Origin: Nakataea oryzae
Taxonomy: Eukaryota; Ascomycota; Sordariomycetes; Magnaporthales; Magnaporthaceae
Length of the DNA: 64,000 nt
Reading direction: 5' to 3'
Assembly: GCA_003049435.1 (NCBI GenBank)
Contig: PYSQ01000111.1
Coordinates: 1-64,000 of the forward strand
Position numbers and translations under genes: made by a program. Positions 22,301-35,700 of the stretch are shown here, in pieces. The notes beneath the pieces were generated by a model that saw nothing but the letters and a program-made list of their open reading frames with translations, had not been told where the DNA came from and did no database searches. The number at the start of each line of letters is the position of its first letter. Position 1 is the stretch's first letter.

Positions 22301-23823
22301 ATAGTAATGCGTAAGGCTATTTAAAAAGCCAAAACCATATATATATTATATTAGCCGATTAATTAGCGCGCTATAACCGCTAAACCGAAATTTAAAAGCG
22401 TATCGAACGGAAAACTTCCCGCAAAGCGATATAGGAAGCTACCCGTAATATTGCCATTAGCTTTACGAACCTTAATAATAAAATCGCTACGTAACTTAAA
22501 GCTGCTAACGAATAGTTCGCCGAAGCTAAAAAATAACGCGTTGCTTTTAAAACGATCATTATTGCCCTTACCATTTTTATCGCTAATTAGGCAGCTTCCG
22601 GTAGCCTTATAGCGTTTATTATCTTAACCGGGTTAGGCTTTAACGATTAGGCCCTTTCGCTTTCCACCGTATTTAATAATATAGGAAATCCAAGCGAAGC
22701 CTTTACCGCTTCCGATAACGGGTATTAAACTTTATCCTTAATTCGTATAATTAAATAGTTTCCGGTTAGCTTTTGGTATTTTATTTAGGTACCTTTAGAT
22801 TTTTATAGCAAACCAATAAAAAATACGTTTTCCTTTTCCACTGTTTATCTGCCATTCGTAATTACGATTTCCCTTTATTATGCTGCTCTTACAGTACTAA
22901 AAGGTCCTTATATCCCCGATATAACCAGGCTTATACTAATATTTACTATATTTTATCCATAATATAAATTGGAATTTTTTCCTAATATATATTTGCCGTA
23001 ACCCGAATGCTTTAGCCCGTTTACCGTTATTATCCGGAGGTTTTCTTATTTCCCTTCCGGGCAAGCAATGGTATACTATTATAACGTATATTTAAAGTCC
23101 GGTAGTTATTTTAGCGTATCGCGCTAAGCATATTTTTTATAAAAGCTTCCGAAAAGTGCTACATTTCGTATATCCTTAGGGATTTAGGTATATTACACCT
23201 ATAATATATATTTGCCGCGACCCGCGTGCTTAATACCCGAAATCCGGTAATTACTTTAGCATATTGCGCTAAGTATATTTTTTGCGAAAGTTTCCGAAAG
23301 GTGCTATATTTCGCATATCTTTAGGGATTTAGGTATATCGTACTTTAAAAATACCAAGGTATCCCCCGGAATTATACCGCTTTTACCCGGCTTTTACCGT
23401 TAAAAGATAGTAATTAATTCCATATTACCCCTATTTAATTTCCTACCGGTAGGATATAGTAATTTTACGGTCCTATATATCGCCCTATTAAGCTTTTTTC
23501 CCCGGTAGCCAGCCGGTTTAATCCGTTTAACGCTAATATAAACCTATATACGTATTTTTCCCGGCTTCCGCCGGTTAAATATATATAATAAGCTTTTCCC
23601 GACCTCCTATTAGTAAGGTACAGTATTTTTATAGCTCCCGAAAAGCTGCCTTATATTCTTTTACAATTTCGTCCGTAATATTTCTTTTCGAAACCTACGA
23701 ATTTTCCGATTTATTATAGCCTGCCTATTTAATTAGGTATTCCCGCTTTTTCTATAGTCCCCTATATTCTTTTAAGGCTTCCATTTCGAAACGATCTGTC
23801 TCTTTTTTTTCAATTTCCATTTT

Positions 23824-24114
23824 TTAACTTTCTGGCTCCTTACCGGGTCTTTTTTTATAAAAACGTAACAAGCTTGCCGGGAATATATCATATATCCGGT
23901 ATTTTTCTGGTAGCTTTAATCGGAACGCCAATTTTACCGAACTAACCATTACTATAATTTGGAAAGGTCCTAACCATTTATTTAATAGCTTTTTCGAAAG
24001 TTTCTTTATTTTAATATTCGCCGTATCCAATAATACCCAATTTCCTTCCTTAAAAGGTACTGGTATCCTGCGCTTATTATAGTACTTTTTATATATTTCA
24101 TTTGCTTTTTCCAA
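23824..24114 (-). pseudogene. Integrase C-terminal module of family-2 element
   Basis: A 96-codon open stretch with the Ty3/gypsy integrase C-terminal pattern: a Lys/Arg-rich lead (YKKYYNKRR), FKEGNWVLLDT, then KLLNKWLGPFQI and a YDIFPASLLRFY ending. A copy is found in plus orientation from about 18125 to 18420. Confidence 0.85.
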
Positions 24115-25814
24115 TAGAATTTTAGCGCGCGCCCTATTTGCTTTTAGGGCTTATGCCCTAACTTTAGCTGTTATAAACGGCCTTTTTTTAATTACCGTAA
24201 GGTTATAGGGTCCTTTCGGATGGAATCCTATTAGCAGGAAGGCTGGCGTTTTTTATAACCCTAAATGCACATTCGTATTATGCACCTAAACCGCCAAATG
24301 CAAAAATAACGCCCAATCGTCCTACTTTTCGCAATAAAAGTACCGAAAGTAATGCTTTATTACCTGGTTGGTCTTTTTTGTCTGTCTATCGGTTTATAGG
24401 TAATAGGCAATCGATAACCTGCTTATAACCCCCAGGTATCCAGCAAATGTTAATTAAAACCCGTTCGTAAAAAGCTTATCCCTATTTAATATAATCCCTT
24501 TTGGTATCCCTAATAGGCCCTAAACGTATGCAAATAAAAGGTCCCCTAAGCCTTTATTAGTTAGTTTCGTTAACGTTAGGATAAAAAAGCCATATTTGGT
24601 AAATTTATCGACCATTACCAATATTATATCGCGTTTTTTGCCTGCCCCGTTTATAAACATTAGCAATTATCTAATAAAGTCCATTGACAATTCCTAACCT
24701 GGTTTATCCGGTACGGGTAACGGGGCTAGGAGCCCGTAAGGCACCTGTATTTTCGGTTTAATCCGCTAATAAACTTAGCATATCCGTATATAGTTACGGA
24801 CGTTTTTAGCTATCCCGGGCTAACGGAACTGTCGTTTAAGTCTTTTTAGGGTTTTAATTATGCCTTTGTAATTTACTATCGGACTATTATATTGCTTTTA
24901 AAGGATAATTCGTCTAAAAGATCCTAAAAATGGAACCTAAACCTTTTTCCGATACCTTAATAGGCTTTCGGTAAAGTCCCAAATATCTGGCTTTTTTTTT
25001 AGTTTCCCTTTAATATAAATTCGTCCATTTTTTATGCCTTTTGGATACGCTTTAACGTCGTTAAGGCGCCCTTTTTTACGGCGGCTGTTTTTACCCGAAT
25101 AGGCTTCCGGAATTTCGCTAGTAGGTCCCTTTTGAACTTTTTTCTAGCCTTTTCGATTTCCCCTTTTTCCGGTTTATTTTATAAACGCTTCGATAAGCCG
25201 TCCGTTAGGTTCCGGTATCCGGGTTTCCATTTAATAATAAAGTCGTACTTTGCTAGCTTTTCGAGCTATTTTGCCTAACGGTTCGTTATTTTCGCTTTTG
25301 TTATTATATAGGTATAGTTCAAATAATCCGTTATTACCCTAATAGTTTGCTATAAATAGGCTAAATAGTATTTTTAAACTTTAAAGGCTTCCATTATAGC
25401 TATTAATTTAGTATCCGGGGTTATATAACGCAATTCCTTTCCTTTTAGCTTCCGTAACCGGTACGCTATTAAATGCTACCGGCCATTTACTAACTATAAC
25501 AGGATTATTCCTATCGCAAAATCCGAGGTATCCGATTTTAAGTATAACGCTTTAGTAGGATCGAAATATACCAATAAAAAGGCTCGTATAAATAACAGCT
25601 TTAGTTTACGGAACGCTTTTTCCGTTGTAATCCCTTAAGCGAATACGGCGTCCTTTTTTAAAAGGTCCGTTAAAGGTATGGTTACCTTTATATACCGTTT
25701 TATAAACTTCCTGTAATAATTTGTAAATCCCAGGAATACCTGGATATTACGGATATTTTCCGGTATCCTCCATTCGCTAATTGCTATAACTCTATCGGGC
25801 AAAATCTCAATTCC

Positions 25815-26168
25815 TCAATTCGTTATTTTAAAGCCCAGGAAATCGATATTATCTGTTTTAAATTCGCATTTACTTAGGTTTACGTAAAGCTTAAACTTTT
25901 CTAATCGTTTTAGGATAGCCCTAATTGCTTTCCGGTATTCCTCCTGTATTTTTAAAAAAATCAGGATATCGTCCAGGTATATAATACAAACGGTATTAAC
26001 TAAATCCCCGAAAACCATATTAATAAACCTTTGGAAGGTTACCGGGGCGTTCGCTAATCCGAATAGCATTACCAGATATTTATAATATCCGTATTTATAA
26101 CGGAACGCAGTTTTCCATTCGTTTCCCTGCCGGATCCGCAATCGGTAATAGGCATTTTTCAAATCCAA
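25815..26168 (-). pseudogene. Reverse transcriptase fragment of family-2 element
   Basis: A 117-codon open stretch of Ty3/gypsy reverse transcriptase. It has MDLKNAYYRLRI, the FRYKYGYYKYLVMLFGLANA segment, the intact catalytic box YLDDILIF and FLGFKITN. The catalytic residues are kept, but the frame is interrupted on both sides. Confidence 0.92.
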
Positions 26169-27249
26169 TTTGGTAAAATACCGATTTCCTGATACCCGGT
26201 TTAAGATTTCCGGGATTAACGGTAATATTAACCGGTTTTTTTTAGTAATTTTATTAAATCCCCGGTAATCGACGTAAAACCGCAGTTTTTTATCCTTTTT
26301 TAATACGAATAGGATCCCGGCGCTTATAAGGCTTATTAAATGGCAGATTTATCCTTTTGCTAAAGCCTTTTTAAGGTATTCCCGGAAAATCCTAAATTTT
26401 TCCTTTAATAAAGGGTAAATGCTCTTGTAAGGGGGTATCGTTCCCTTTTTTAGGTCGATCGCATAATCCTAATTAATATAACTAGGTAAGGGGTCCGATT
26501 TGATTAAGCGAATATAGCGTATTACTATCCCCTTAACCCATTTTGGGAATATTTCCAATTTATCGAAGGGATTTTCCGGTATTTCGGCCGGTACGGCCTT
26601 TACAACCGCAAAGTTTACTTTTAATTGGATTATCCCCCGGGCCGTTTCGAGCGATATTATTTTAATCTTTTTGAAAGGTAGCGGAAATTTCCATTTTAGG
26701 TTTTTAAACCGAACCTGAATATTTTTTTGCTATAATTAGGGTATGCCTAGCGTAATATTATAATTATTCCTAGGGATTACCACATAGGTTACTATTAATT
26801 CCCGGCTAATTCCCCAGCTATCTGTAATCCGCGTTTTGTATTTTTTAATACCTAAAATGGGTATATTTCGCTTTTAATTGCATTACGATAGCTAATCCCC
26901 GTCCGGTATTAGTGTTTTTCTAAATTAAAGCAGGTTATTGCGTATTTGGTTAATATCGCTCTTATTATCGATAAATGCTTTTACCTTTACCCGACGTTTA
27001 TTAATCCGGATATACGTTTTAATTTTTTACCAGATTTTAGCCGTCGGGTCGTACTTTTAGGTACCCGTATATAATCGGGGTAATAACGGTATCGAGCTAA
27101 CCGCGGAAATTCTGCTTTTTTTAAAATACGCGGGTCGGATATATTCCGGTTCCCTATACCTATAGTAATAAATATCGAATTTCTTTTTAGTTTCGCTTTA
27201 GGTAGGTCCCTGGGTTTTTTTAGTAAGTGGCATAATGCTAAATATAATT

Positions 27250-27293
27250 GGATATACCGTTATAATGTGCCCCAGTTACCTGTATTTATAACA
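27250..27293 (-). pseudogene. Gag zinc knuckle with Cys codons mutated
   Basis: The minus strand reads C-Y-K-Y-R-stop-L-G-H-I-I-T-V-Y, which fits a retroviral CCHC knuckle (CX2CX4HX4C) in which the second and third Cys have become Tyr and a Gln has become a stop. All three are single C-to-T or G-to-A changes. Confidence 0.65.
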
Positions 27294-28264
27294 ATTAATC
27301 GTTTTCCGAACAAATGGGATACTTATAGCTTTTAAAGTTTTCCCGGTTTTCCCTAATATTAATTCGGCTTTTAAAGCCCTTATTTATAGGTCCGCTATCG
27401 TATAAAGCAGCTTTTTACGCATTACCTTCTAGCGAACTTCCGGTCGGAATTTCAAAAGGAAAATTATAGTTCTGGTCCATTTAGGAGCTAATTTTAGGAG
27501 GCCGAATTCCGTTAGGTTTTAACGGATTTTGAAAGTTTCGAACGACTTATATTCCCCTTATAAAATACCGGAAATTCCTACAAGCTTTTCAAATATTTAA
27601 AATATCCATATGTCGGGGTTTTTGGTTTTTGCTTTAAGCTATTTAATAAAGTCAGCCTAGGTAGGCTATAGTAAACCATTAGGGTGGTTTATAAATTTAA
27701 ATGCTATCCATTACGACCGTTTCCGGTTATTAAGGTTATTAAAGGCTATTTGGACCTTTACCTAATTTTTACTGTATTTCCCTTTTTCGGTTTCGAAAAT
27801 AAACTCGTAATCGCTTACGTAATGGGCGATTTTTTGCTAAAATGCGGATTTTTTTAACGTAGGTACCTTAAAGGTAACTTTGCTTTACGAAAAACCCTTT
27901 CGGTATTTACCGGTATTTCTATTGCTTATATTTATATCGCCGAACGGTCGCTTTTTTTACGTAAGTTTGCGGATATTTTCGATCCGTTATTTGCGCGTCG
28001 CTTTAATTATAAGCTAAATTTCCAGCGTTTCGATTGTTACGTCGTTAAGCGAAGCGAAATCGCTGGGTATTTATAGGGTACTTCCGGTATTTCCAAACGT
28101 CGAAATTTCTTCGCTAGCGGTGGGCTTTGCGGTTACCGGTCCTACCGCCGAATTAGGTAATATTTGCGGAATTGCAATCGATTCCATTTTAAATCAAGCG
28201 GTTTTTCCTAATATCCATTCCGGGCCTGCTTTTTAATTAAAATCGAAGGAAAAAAGGATAATTA

Positions 28265-28648
28265 TATTAGGAATAAACTTCGCGCAAAAGCAGAATAGGT
28301 ATTAGGATTTACTAGGAATTAGCGGTATTTGTACTGGTAAGGCTAAACGTAATTAATTGCAGGGGAAATCCCTTAAAAAGGGGTTTTTTATTAATAATAA
28401 GGTTTGTAACTAAAAATCATCCTTTTTTAACCTTCCCTTTCCTTTTTCGTCGGGTAGGAAGGCCGTTTTTATAAATCCCCTATATCCCCCTTTACGGACG
28501 TCCGTGGCGGATACCTGCCCTTTTTTTATCCGATATTATTAGTATAGTGCGGTCGAAATACCGGCATTTTGCTAATGTTTGCCGCTGAGCTTGGCCTTGT
28601 ACTGCCCGACCCCGCTCCATATACTGGACCGGATCCGTACATTTGACA
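28265..28648 (-). repeat. Family-2 LTR (5' LTR), 384 bp
   Basis: As read on the plus strand it starts TATTAGGAATAAAC (mutated from TGTTAGGAGTAAAC) and ends ATTTGACA. The gag side of the family-2 element lies to its left. Confidence 0.88.
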
Positions 28649-30038
28649 GAGGTATAAAAGCAATAAAAGTAATAAAGGCGGGGGCGGTAAAAGGAATAAA
28701 AGCAGTAATACCTGGCGTAAACCTAGCGAAAGCCTAGGTAATGCCTAATAAAACGGTAATTACCTAAGCGCCTTACGCCTATTACGTAACTAGGAAGGCC
28801 TTATATTATTAACGCGCAAATTCCTATAAAAAAGGTAAACGGTAGGAACGATAAAAAAGGGGAATAAAAAAGGAATACCTAAGCGGTATTACCCTATTAT
28901 TATAACGCAATTATCGCTTATATAGTAAGGTTATTACCGCTATTATAATAGAAAGGCATTAAATTTCCAATTAGCGTAAAAATACCAGGAGCGGTAAAAG
29001 CGGTCGGGATATTAAAGGCGGATATAGCGGTAACGGAAAAAGGCGCAATACGGGCGAAAGCGAAAGCGTAACGCTATTTAATATACGCCTAATAAAATTC
29101 GGCAGAAAAAACCGTATAATGCGTTTTAACGCCGGTAAATTTATCGGTAATAACCGCTTTAATAACGACGTATTTACCGTTTAGGATAATTTTACGTATT
29201 TCCCACTAAATGCGGTGGAAAACGGGCGCGCGCGTAAATTTAACGTTTAAACGGACGCATTTAGTTTTGCTTTTACGGTAAAAATTATAATTTTCGGTAA
29301 ATATAATGCTATATGATAGCCTGCTATTAATTTTGGATTTATTTATATATGGTTCGCATTCGAATTATTACTATTAAACCGGAATTAATTTATCGTTATT
29401 ATTATCGCTTTCGATAGCGAAATTGCTAATAGCGCAATAAGCAGCGGCTTTTTTACGTTGGGAAAAAAGGAAAATCAGTAAATATAAATAGGAAATAAAA
29501 CGGAACCGATTAATATACGCGTTTAAAATTATTGCTATTATTAGGGCGACGTTTGTTATTATTATTACTAACGGCGAAAATAAACATTAAGGCAAAAAGC
29601 GCGCAAAATGGGAGGAATTAACGTTAATATAGCGGAAAGGGAACGGAAAAAACGAAAAAGCGTAATATCGGGAAAGGAAAAGAACGAGGTAGGAAAGGAA
29701 AGGAAAATTTTGCCTATAAGGAGGAAGTTCGGGCTTAATATATAAAGCGGGCAGGCGTATAGGAAAAGCTTAAAAAACGCGGCGGCCTTAAAAAGGAAAG
29801 CATTGGAATACGTCCGTAATAAAAGGAAAATACGTATATGCCCGGCGCGTTTATAGCGCTTTAATAAGCTAATAACGCCGTATACCGATAAAATAGCGTA
29901 CCGGATACGGAAAAAACCTTAATACGGTACTTTCCGACGGTAAATATGACTATCGCGTCGGACTATTAAAGGAAAATAAAAACGAAAGGCCGGAAACGGT
30001 ACAGCCCGGCCCGGAAACGGCCCCGGAAAAGGCGGCTA

Positions 30039-30269
30039 TATTATAGTTCCGAATTAAAAGTACGGACTTTATGGTAAAGGGCTATACTTTTTATAGCTAA
30101 ATTGCAGATAAGGACCGATAAGACCTAGCCGTGGTTTACCGTTTTAACTAGTATATATAAGCCTACCACTTCCTTTAGCTAGATATACTAGCGAGCCTTT
30201 CCTGGCAAGCACCTAAATAACTCCATTTCGGCACCTTCCAGCAGTCGGCTCGCGGCTTAGCCCGTAATA
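30039..30269 (+). repeat. Family-1 LTR, 231 bp
   Basis: The most mutated of the four copies: it starts TATTATAGTTCCGA and ends CCCGTAATA. The interior on its left matches the interior next to the LTR at 10177-10407. Confidence 0.9.
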
Positions 30270-31309
30270 TAAGGGCAGTGTAAAATTAATTACTGTTTTT
30301 TAACGGTAAAAGCCGGGTAAAAGCGGTATAGTCCCGGGGGACGCCCTGGTATTTTTAAAATGCGATATACCTAAATCTTTAGGGATATATAAAATATAGC
30401 ACCTTTCGGAAACTTTCGTAAAAAGTATGCTTAGCGTAATACGCTAAAATAATTACCGGATTTTAAATGTACGTTATAATAATATACCATTACCTATCCG
30501 GAAAAAAGGTAAAAAAATTTCCGGATAATAACGGCAGACGGGCTAAAACATTCGGATTACGGCAAATATATATCGGGAAAAAATTCCAATTTATATTATA
30601 AATGGAATATAATAAATATTAATATAAGCCTGGTTACGTCGGGGATATAAAAACCTTTTAATATTATAAAAGCAATATAATAAAAGGAAATTATAATTAC
30701 GAATAGCAGATAAACAATAGAAAAGGAAAACGTAGTTTTTATTGGTTTATTATGGGAATTTAAAGGTACCTAAAATAAAATACCAAAAGCTAACCGGAAA
30801 CTATTTAATTATATAAATTAGGGTTAAAATTTAATACCCGTTATCGGAAGCGGTAAAGGCTTTACCTAAACCTCCTATATTATTAAATACGGTAAAAAGC
30901 GAAAAGGCCTAATTGTTAAAGCCTAACCCGGTCGAAATAATAAACGTTACAAAACTATTGGAAGCTATTTAATTAGCAATAAAAATAATAAGGATAATAG
31001 CGATTATTTTAAAAGTAACGCGTTATTTTTAGCTTTAGCGAACTATTCGTTAGCAGTTTTAAATTACGCAGCGATTTTATTATTAAAAGTTATAAGGCTA
31101 ATAGCAATATTACGGGTAGCTTTTTATATCGCTTTACGGGAAGCTTTCCGTTTAATGCGCTTTTGGATTTCAGTTTAGCGGTTATAGCGCGCTAATTAAT
31201 CGGCCGATATAATATATATGGTTTTAGCCTTTTAAATAGCTTTATATACTATTATTTAAACTTTGGTAAATTTCGTAAAAAGTTCCGGTATTTATTTAGG
31301 CTAAATAAA

Positions 31310-31645
31310 ATGGACCGTTTCGAAAAAGCGACGGAAATTGTAAGCCGGTTTTTAAACCTATTCGGGGATTTCGATATAAGATTTATTACTGATAATATCC
31401 TTATAATAAATGCATTTAAAAAACCCCGTTATATTATCGGAATATATCGGAAAACGAAAGTCGATAATAAAATCCTAATTCGTTTTTCAGATAAGGTATT
31501 AGCCGTAAGGGATATTACGTTTAGTATATTGCTTTTTAAAAAGGGGGATATAAATAGGATTTTAATCGTTATTTTATTAGGTATTTATGGTAAATACCGG
31601 AAGGATACCGTTATATACCTTTATATAAATAAAAATAGTTTTTAA
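31310..31645 (+). pseudogene. Second copy of the family-2 3' open frame (111 codons)
   Basis: It aligns without gaps over about 105 residues to the protein read from 22240 to 21910 on the minus strand. See the entry at 21575-22300. This copy ends at a TAA, so it is shorter. Confidence 0.4.
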
Positions 31646-32412
31646 ATTAAGATTAGCGTTAGGTTCGTTGCTATTAAAAGCGCTATAATGCTTTTCCTTA
31701 TAAACGGTACGCTTTTTTTTAACGGCGGTCTTTTTAAAGGTACGCTAAAAGGATACCGGAAGGTTATTAGTAGGCCGTTTATTTAAAGCTTTAATATTAG
31801 GGCGAATTACCGTAATGGCGGGTATTAACAAACTAATAGCAATAACGACGGTAGGAATATAGTGAAACCCCGTAAGGTTATTGGAATTACCTAAAAAAAC
31901 GTTATCGTTATCGTCGTTAACGTAAAGCGTAGCGCAAAGTTCGTAAAAGGCTTTATTTATAACGGAAGGAAATATTTCTAATTAACGGTTAGGTACCGGT
32001 ATTTTAGCATTAGCGGTTAGGGGGGTAATTTACCAGCTGTTATTATTGTTATTGTCGTTATTATTATCGGGGTTATAAAAGGAAAACCCGATTAAAAAAC
32101 GAAAAAAAGGAAGGGAAGGTTTTTTATATACCCCCGGTAGCTTTACTTTTAGCGATATTAAACGGAAATTTCCCAATTAGGTAATAAAATCGAGCAATTA
32201 TAATAAAAAATACCGGAAAATACTAAAAAGGAAATAAAAGCGAAATTACCGGGCTACTAATAATATAGCGTTCGGAAGCACCTATTAAGCCGTAATTTTC
32301 CGGCCGCGGGAAATAGCTAAAAGGGGACCGGGGAAGTTCCGGTATTTTCGTTAAAAGCGCCGATCCGCCGCGTTTAACGGCTTAGGATAAGCTTTATCAG
32401 GAAAGGGCAGTA

Positions 32413-32796
32413 TGTTAGGTATACGGGTCCGGTTTAGCGTATAAAACGGGGTTAAGCAGTATAAAGCTAAGCTTAACGGTAAATATCGGTAAAATGCCGG
32501 TATTTCGACCGCATTATACTAATAATATCGGATAAAAAAAAGGCAGGTATCCGTTATGGACGTCCGTAAAAGGGGATATAAGGGGCTTATAAGGACGGCC
32601 TTTTTACCCGACGAAAAAGGAAGAGGAAGGTTAGAGAAGGATAATTTTTCGTTATAAACCCTATTATTAAAAAGAGACCCCTTCCTAAGGGATTTCCTTT
32701 ATAATCGATTACATTTAGCCCTACTAATACAAATACCGCTAATTCCCAGTAAATCCCAGTGCCTATTCTGCCTTTATACGAAGTTTACTCCTAATA
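32413..32796 (+). repeat. Family-2 LTR, 384 bp
   Basis: Starts TGTTAGGTATACGGG and ends TTTACTCCTAATA (from CTAACA). It is the 3' LTR of the fragment to its left. Confidence 0.9.
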
Positions 32797-35700
32797 AGCA
32801 TTTAATAAATTTTGCTTATTTACGAGCTATTTTTTAATCGGAATAGCCAGGTAAGGCTAATATCCTATAGGTAAATATTATATATTAACATTTATAATAT
32901 TACCTATAATATTACCCGTAATATTAAAGGTTTATTTTTAATGCTAATATAAAAGTTAAAAACAATTGTTAAATAAATCCCAAAAGGAAATAAAGGAAAA
33001 AATTGTCCTTTATTAAATTGAAATTCGCTAAGCTTTCTATATAGCGGATTTTTAACGCGTCCGCTAGTTTTAGTTCGAACGCGATCCGTAATAAGAAATT
33101 CCTTTAGCTAAGCGGTTTATTCGCCTAACCGTTACCCTTACCAAAAAAAAAAGTTGGAATTTTTCGCTTTTCTGCCATTTAACGCTAAAATATCGCTTAT
33201 AATTGACGATTAGTTTAACCGGGATTTAAAATATACCTTTTAAGGTATTATTATTACCTTTTTCGATAAAAACTGGGTTTAGCGCTACGTAATGCTTAAT
33301 ATTACGGAATATACGGGCAATAAAACGCTAGTAAAATTAACTAAATTTACTATTGTATTTATTTAGCGATATTTTTTAAAAAGCCGTATTACGGCTATTA
33401 TAATAAATAACGCAATTAATTTCCAAACCTTTTATATTAATCGCCAATTATCCGCTTTATTTTCTATTCCGTTATATATTACCTAAATCCTTTATTTCGC
33501 TTATATTTTACAGCTTATTAAAAGGTCGTTTTATTTTTCATTAAAAATATTCCGGGCTATAAACGATTAAGTAAATATGCATAACGACCGTTTAACATTC
33601 AATAAATTTATTAAGGAAAACGCTAAACGATAGGAAAATATCTCTAAATATAAAGGTTACAGATCCTTTCGTATATAGATATTCCAGGTAAGCCTTTTAA
33701 ATTTTACAGGTAATATTATAAATAATATCACTTATCCTACTACTTTTAATATTACCCAGGCTATTATTATAATTTCGTTTATATTAATATATTTATTTTA
33801 TTACATTATTTTAGTTTCGTTTTTTTACTTATATTTTCCGCGTTTTATTAAAACGTCGCCGTTTTTTTAAATTATTACAATTAGCTTATAAGGAATTAAG
33901 CTAAATTAGTAAACCGTTATAATTAATTAAAAACGTTACTATTAAATGGAATTCCATTACCGCTTTTATCGCCCGCGCCTACCAGTTATGCAATTTTTTC
34001 GAAACCTTTTTAAAAAAATATCCGGCTTCCAATAGCGGCCGTTCTGCTTTAGAAAAGCGTATTATTAAAATACTTTCCCGTATTAAATTTAGTTTTTCGG
34101 CCTAAAAAGCTTTCAATTATATCCTTAATATTATAAAGCTTTTTTAAACCCTTATAAATTTATACGGATTTATTAACTTTTCTAATATTTGCTTTTTTTT
34201 TCCAAATTTAAATTATATTAGTAACTATTTAAATTATTACTATAAACGCCTTTCTGCCCTTAACGGTCCCTTTCCCTAAACCTAAATTAATAAGCTTTAT
34301 AAAGCCGTTACCATTGCAAAATCTAAATTAAACGACCGTATTAAAAAGCCAAAACAAAATACGGCCGTTTTCCAAATCGTCCTAGCAACCTTTTTGCTTA
34401 TTTTATTATTTTTTACGGTACTTTTACTTTTTACGTTAAACAGTTAGGCGGCTTATAAATCTTTCGATTAATTTACCGTCCGTAAATAGGTAAAATCTGC
34501 TTTAATATCGATTTATCGCTAATACCGGAAACCTAACAATATTATCCCTAGCAAACGGCAGCCTGTTAATTTTTCTAACGCCACTTTACTTACGGATATA
34601 TTTTTTTCATTAACAGTTAATTTACCGCGCCGTATTACTTTATCGCCTTTTACCCGTTTTAATCCAGTTTTATTTTCGGAAATACCTATGGACCCTTTCG
34701 AAAAAGATCTTAAAAATGAAATATTTCATTTTTTTTACCTATAATACGTATATAATTTATTCCTTTTAAAAGGTAATATTATTAATAATATTACCTTTAA
34801 TACTAATAAACATTATACTAATTTATTTTAATTATAAATTACGATCTAAACGTTTCGATTTTAAATTAATAACGGTAAAACGAATAAACTTTTCCGTATA
34901 TCGCGCGTATTACCCGCGATATTTTCAGCGTCCTTATTACCGAAATTTATATCGAACGTTTGTAATTTTAAATTAGCGCCCAATTATTTCCTTTATAATT
35001 TTGTATAAAATATAAACAAATTATTATTCGGGGTATATTATATGCGTATTTTAAAAAAGTTAAACGCATTTTTAATGCCTAATTTAAGGAAAACTTTCTT
35101 TAAGCCCGTAATAAAAAAACGACTTTTTCCCGCCCAAAAGATAAACATTTTGCTATTATTACTTATATTAATAGCTTTAATTTTACTCCTAAGCTAAATA
35201 ATATTGGAAAAATCCATACTTTTTCCCAATATCCCCCCTTTATACCTATCCAAACTGCTTTACCTTCCTAACTTTCTGTTATTCCTATTTATAATCCTAC
35301 CAGCCCTTTATTAGCCCGTTTTTTATCATTTACATTTCCATTTCGTTCCCCATTTTACCTACCCCCCCTTAAACGTTATCATTATATAGCAAAGCCATAA
35401 ATTTGCATGTTTTTTCAATTTATTGTTATAACTAAATTTAGCCGTTATTTAACCTAGCAATAATAAATTAATATTTTTATTTTTTATTTTTATATTTCCG
35501 GTAATATCTATATATATATATATATCTTTATTTACCCTTTTCGGCTTACATAAGCCATAGGGAATCTCTTTTAATTTAATTTTCTATACGACCCTATAAA
35601 TTCCAGTAATATTATAGGTAATAATAATAATAGATTAATATATATAATTAATAGCTAATTTTATTATAATTAAATATATTATTTTTAAAAATATTTGGAA

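Larger units (their letters stand above)
20763..28648 (-). mobile_element. Family-2 Ty3/gypsy retrotransposon, RIP-degraded, about 7.9 kb
   Basis: It is bounded by family-2 LTRs at 20763-21144 and 28265-28648. On the minus strand the order is: gag with a degraded CCHC knuckle (27250-27293), reverse transcriptase (25815-26168), integrase with C-terminal module (23824-24114), then a long 2.7-kb 3' region containing a 241-codon open frame (21575-22300). RT before IN marks Ty3/gypsy. The flanking 5-mers (GGTAA and GAGGT) do not match. The element sits inside a deleted family-1 element. Confidence 0.9.
19734..30269 (+). mobile_element. Family-1 element, plus strand, internally deleted and carrying a family-2 element
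   Basis: It is bounded by family-1 LTRs at 19734-19964 and 30039-30269, each 231 bp and in plus orientation. Only about 800 bp of 5' interior (19965-20762, matching 17198 down to about 16410) and 1390 bp of 3' interior (28649-30038, matching about 11800 down to 10408) remain. The protease, RT and integrase part is missing, and a family-2 element (20763-28648) stands in its place. Flanking 5-mers of the outer LTRs (GGTAA, TAAGG) do not match. Confidence 0.85.
30270..32796 (+). mobile_element. Family-2 retrotransposon fragment with 3' LTR
   Basis: The 3' part of a plus-strand family-2 element. It begins at a family-1 LTR, matches 18806-19733 at its start, continues through the copy of the 3' open frame (31310-31645) and ends in a family-2 LTR at 32413-32796. 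The LTR flank on the right is AGCAT; the matching left flank is not in place, so the 5' half is elsewhere or lost. Confidence 0.85.
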
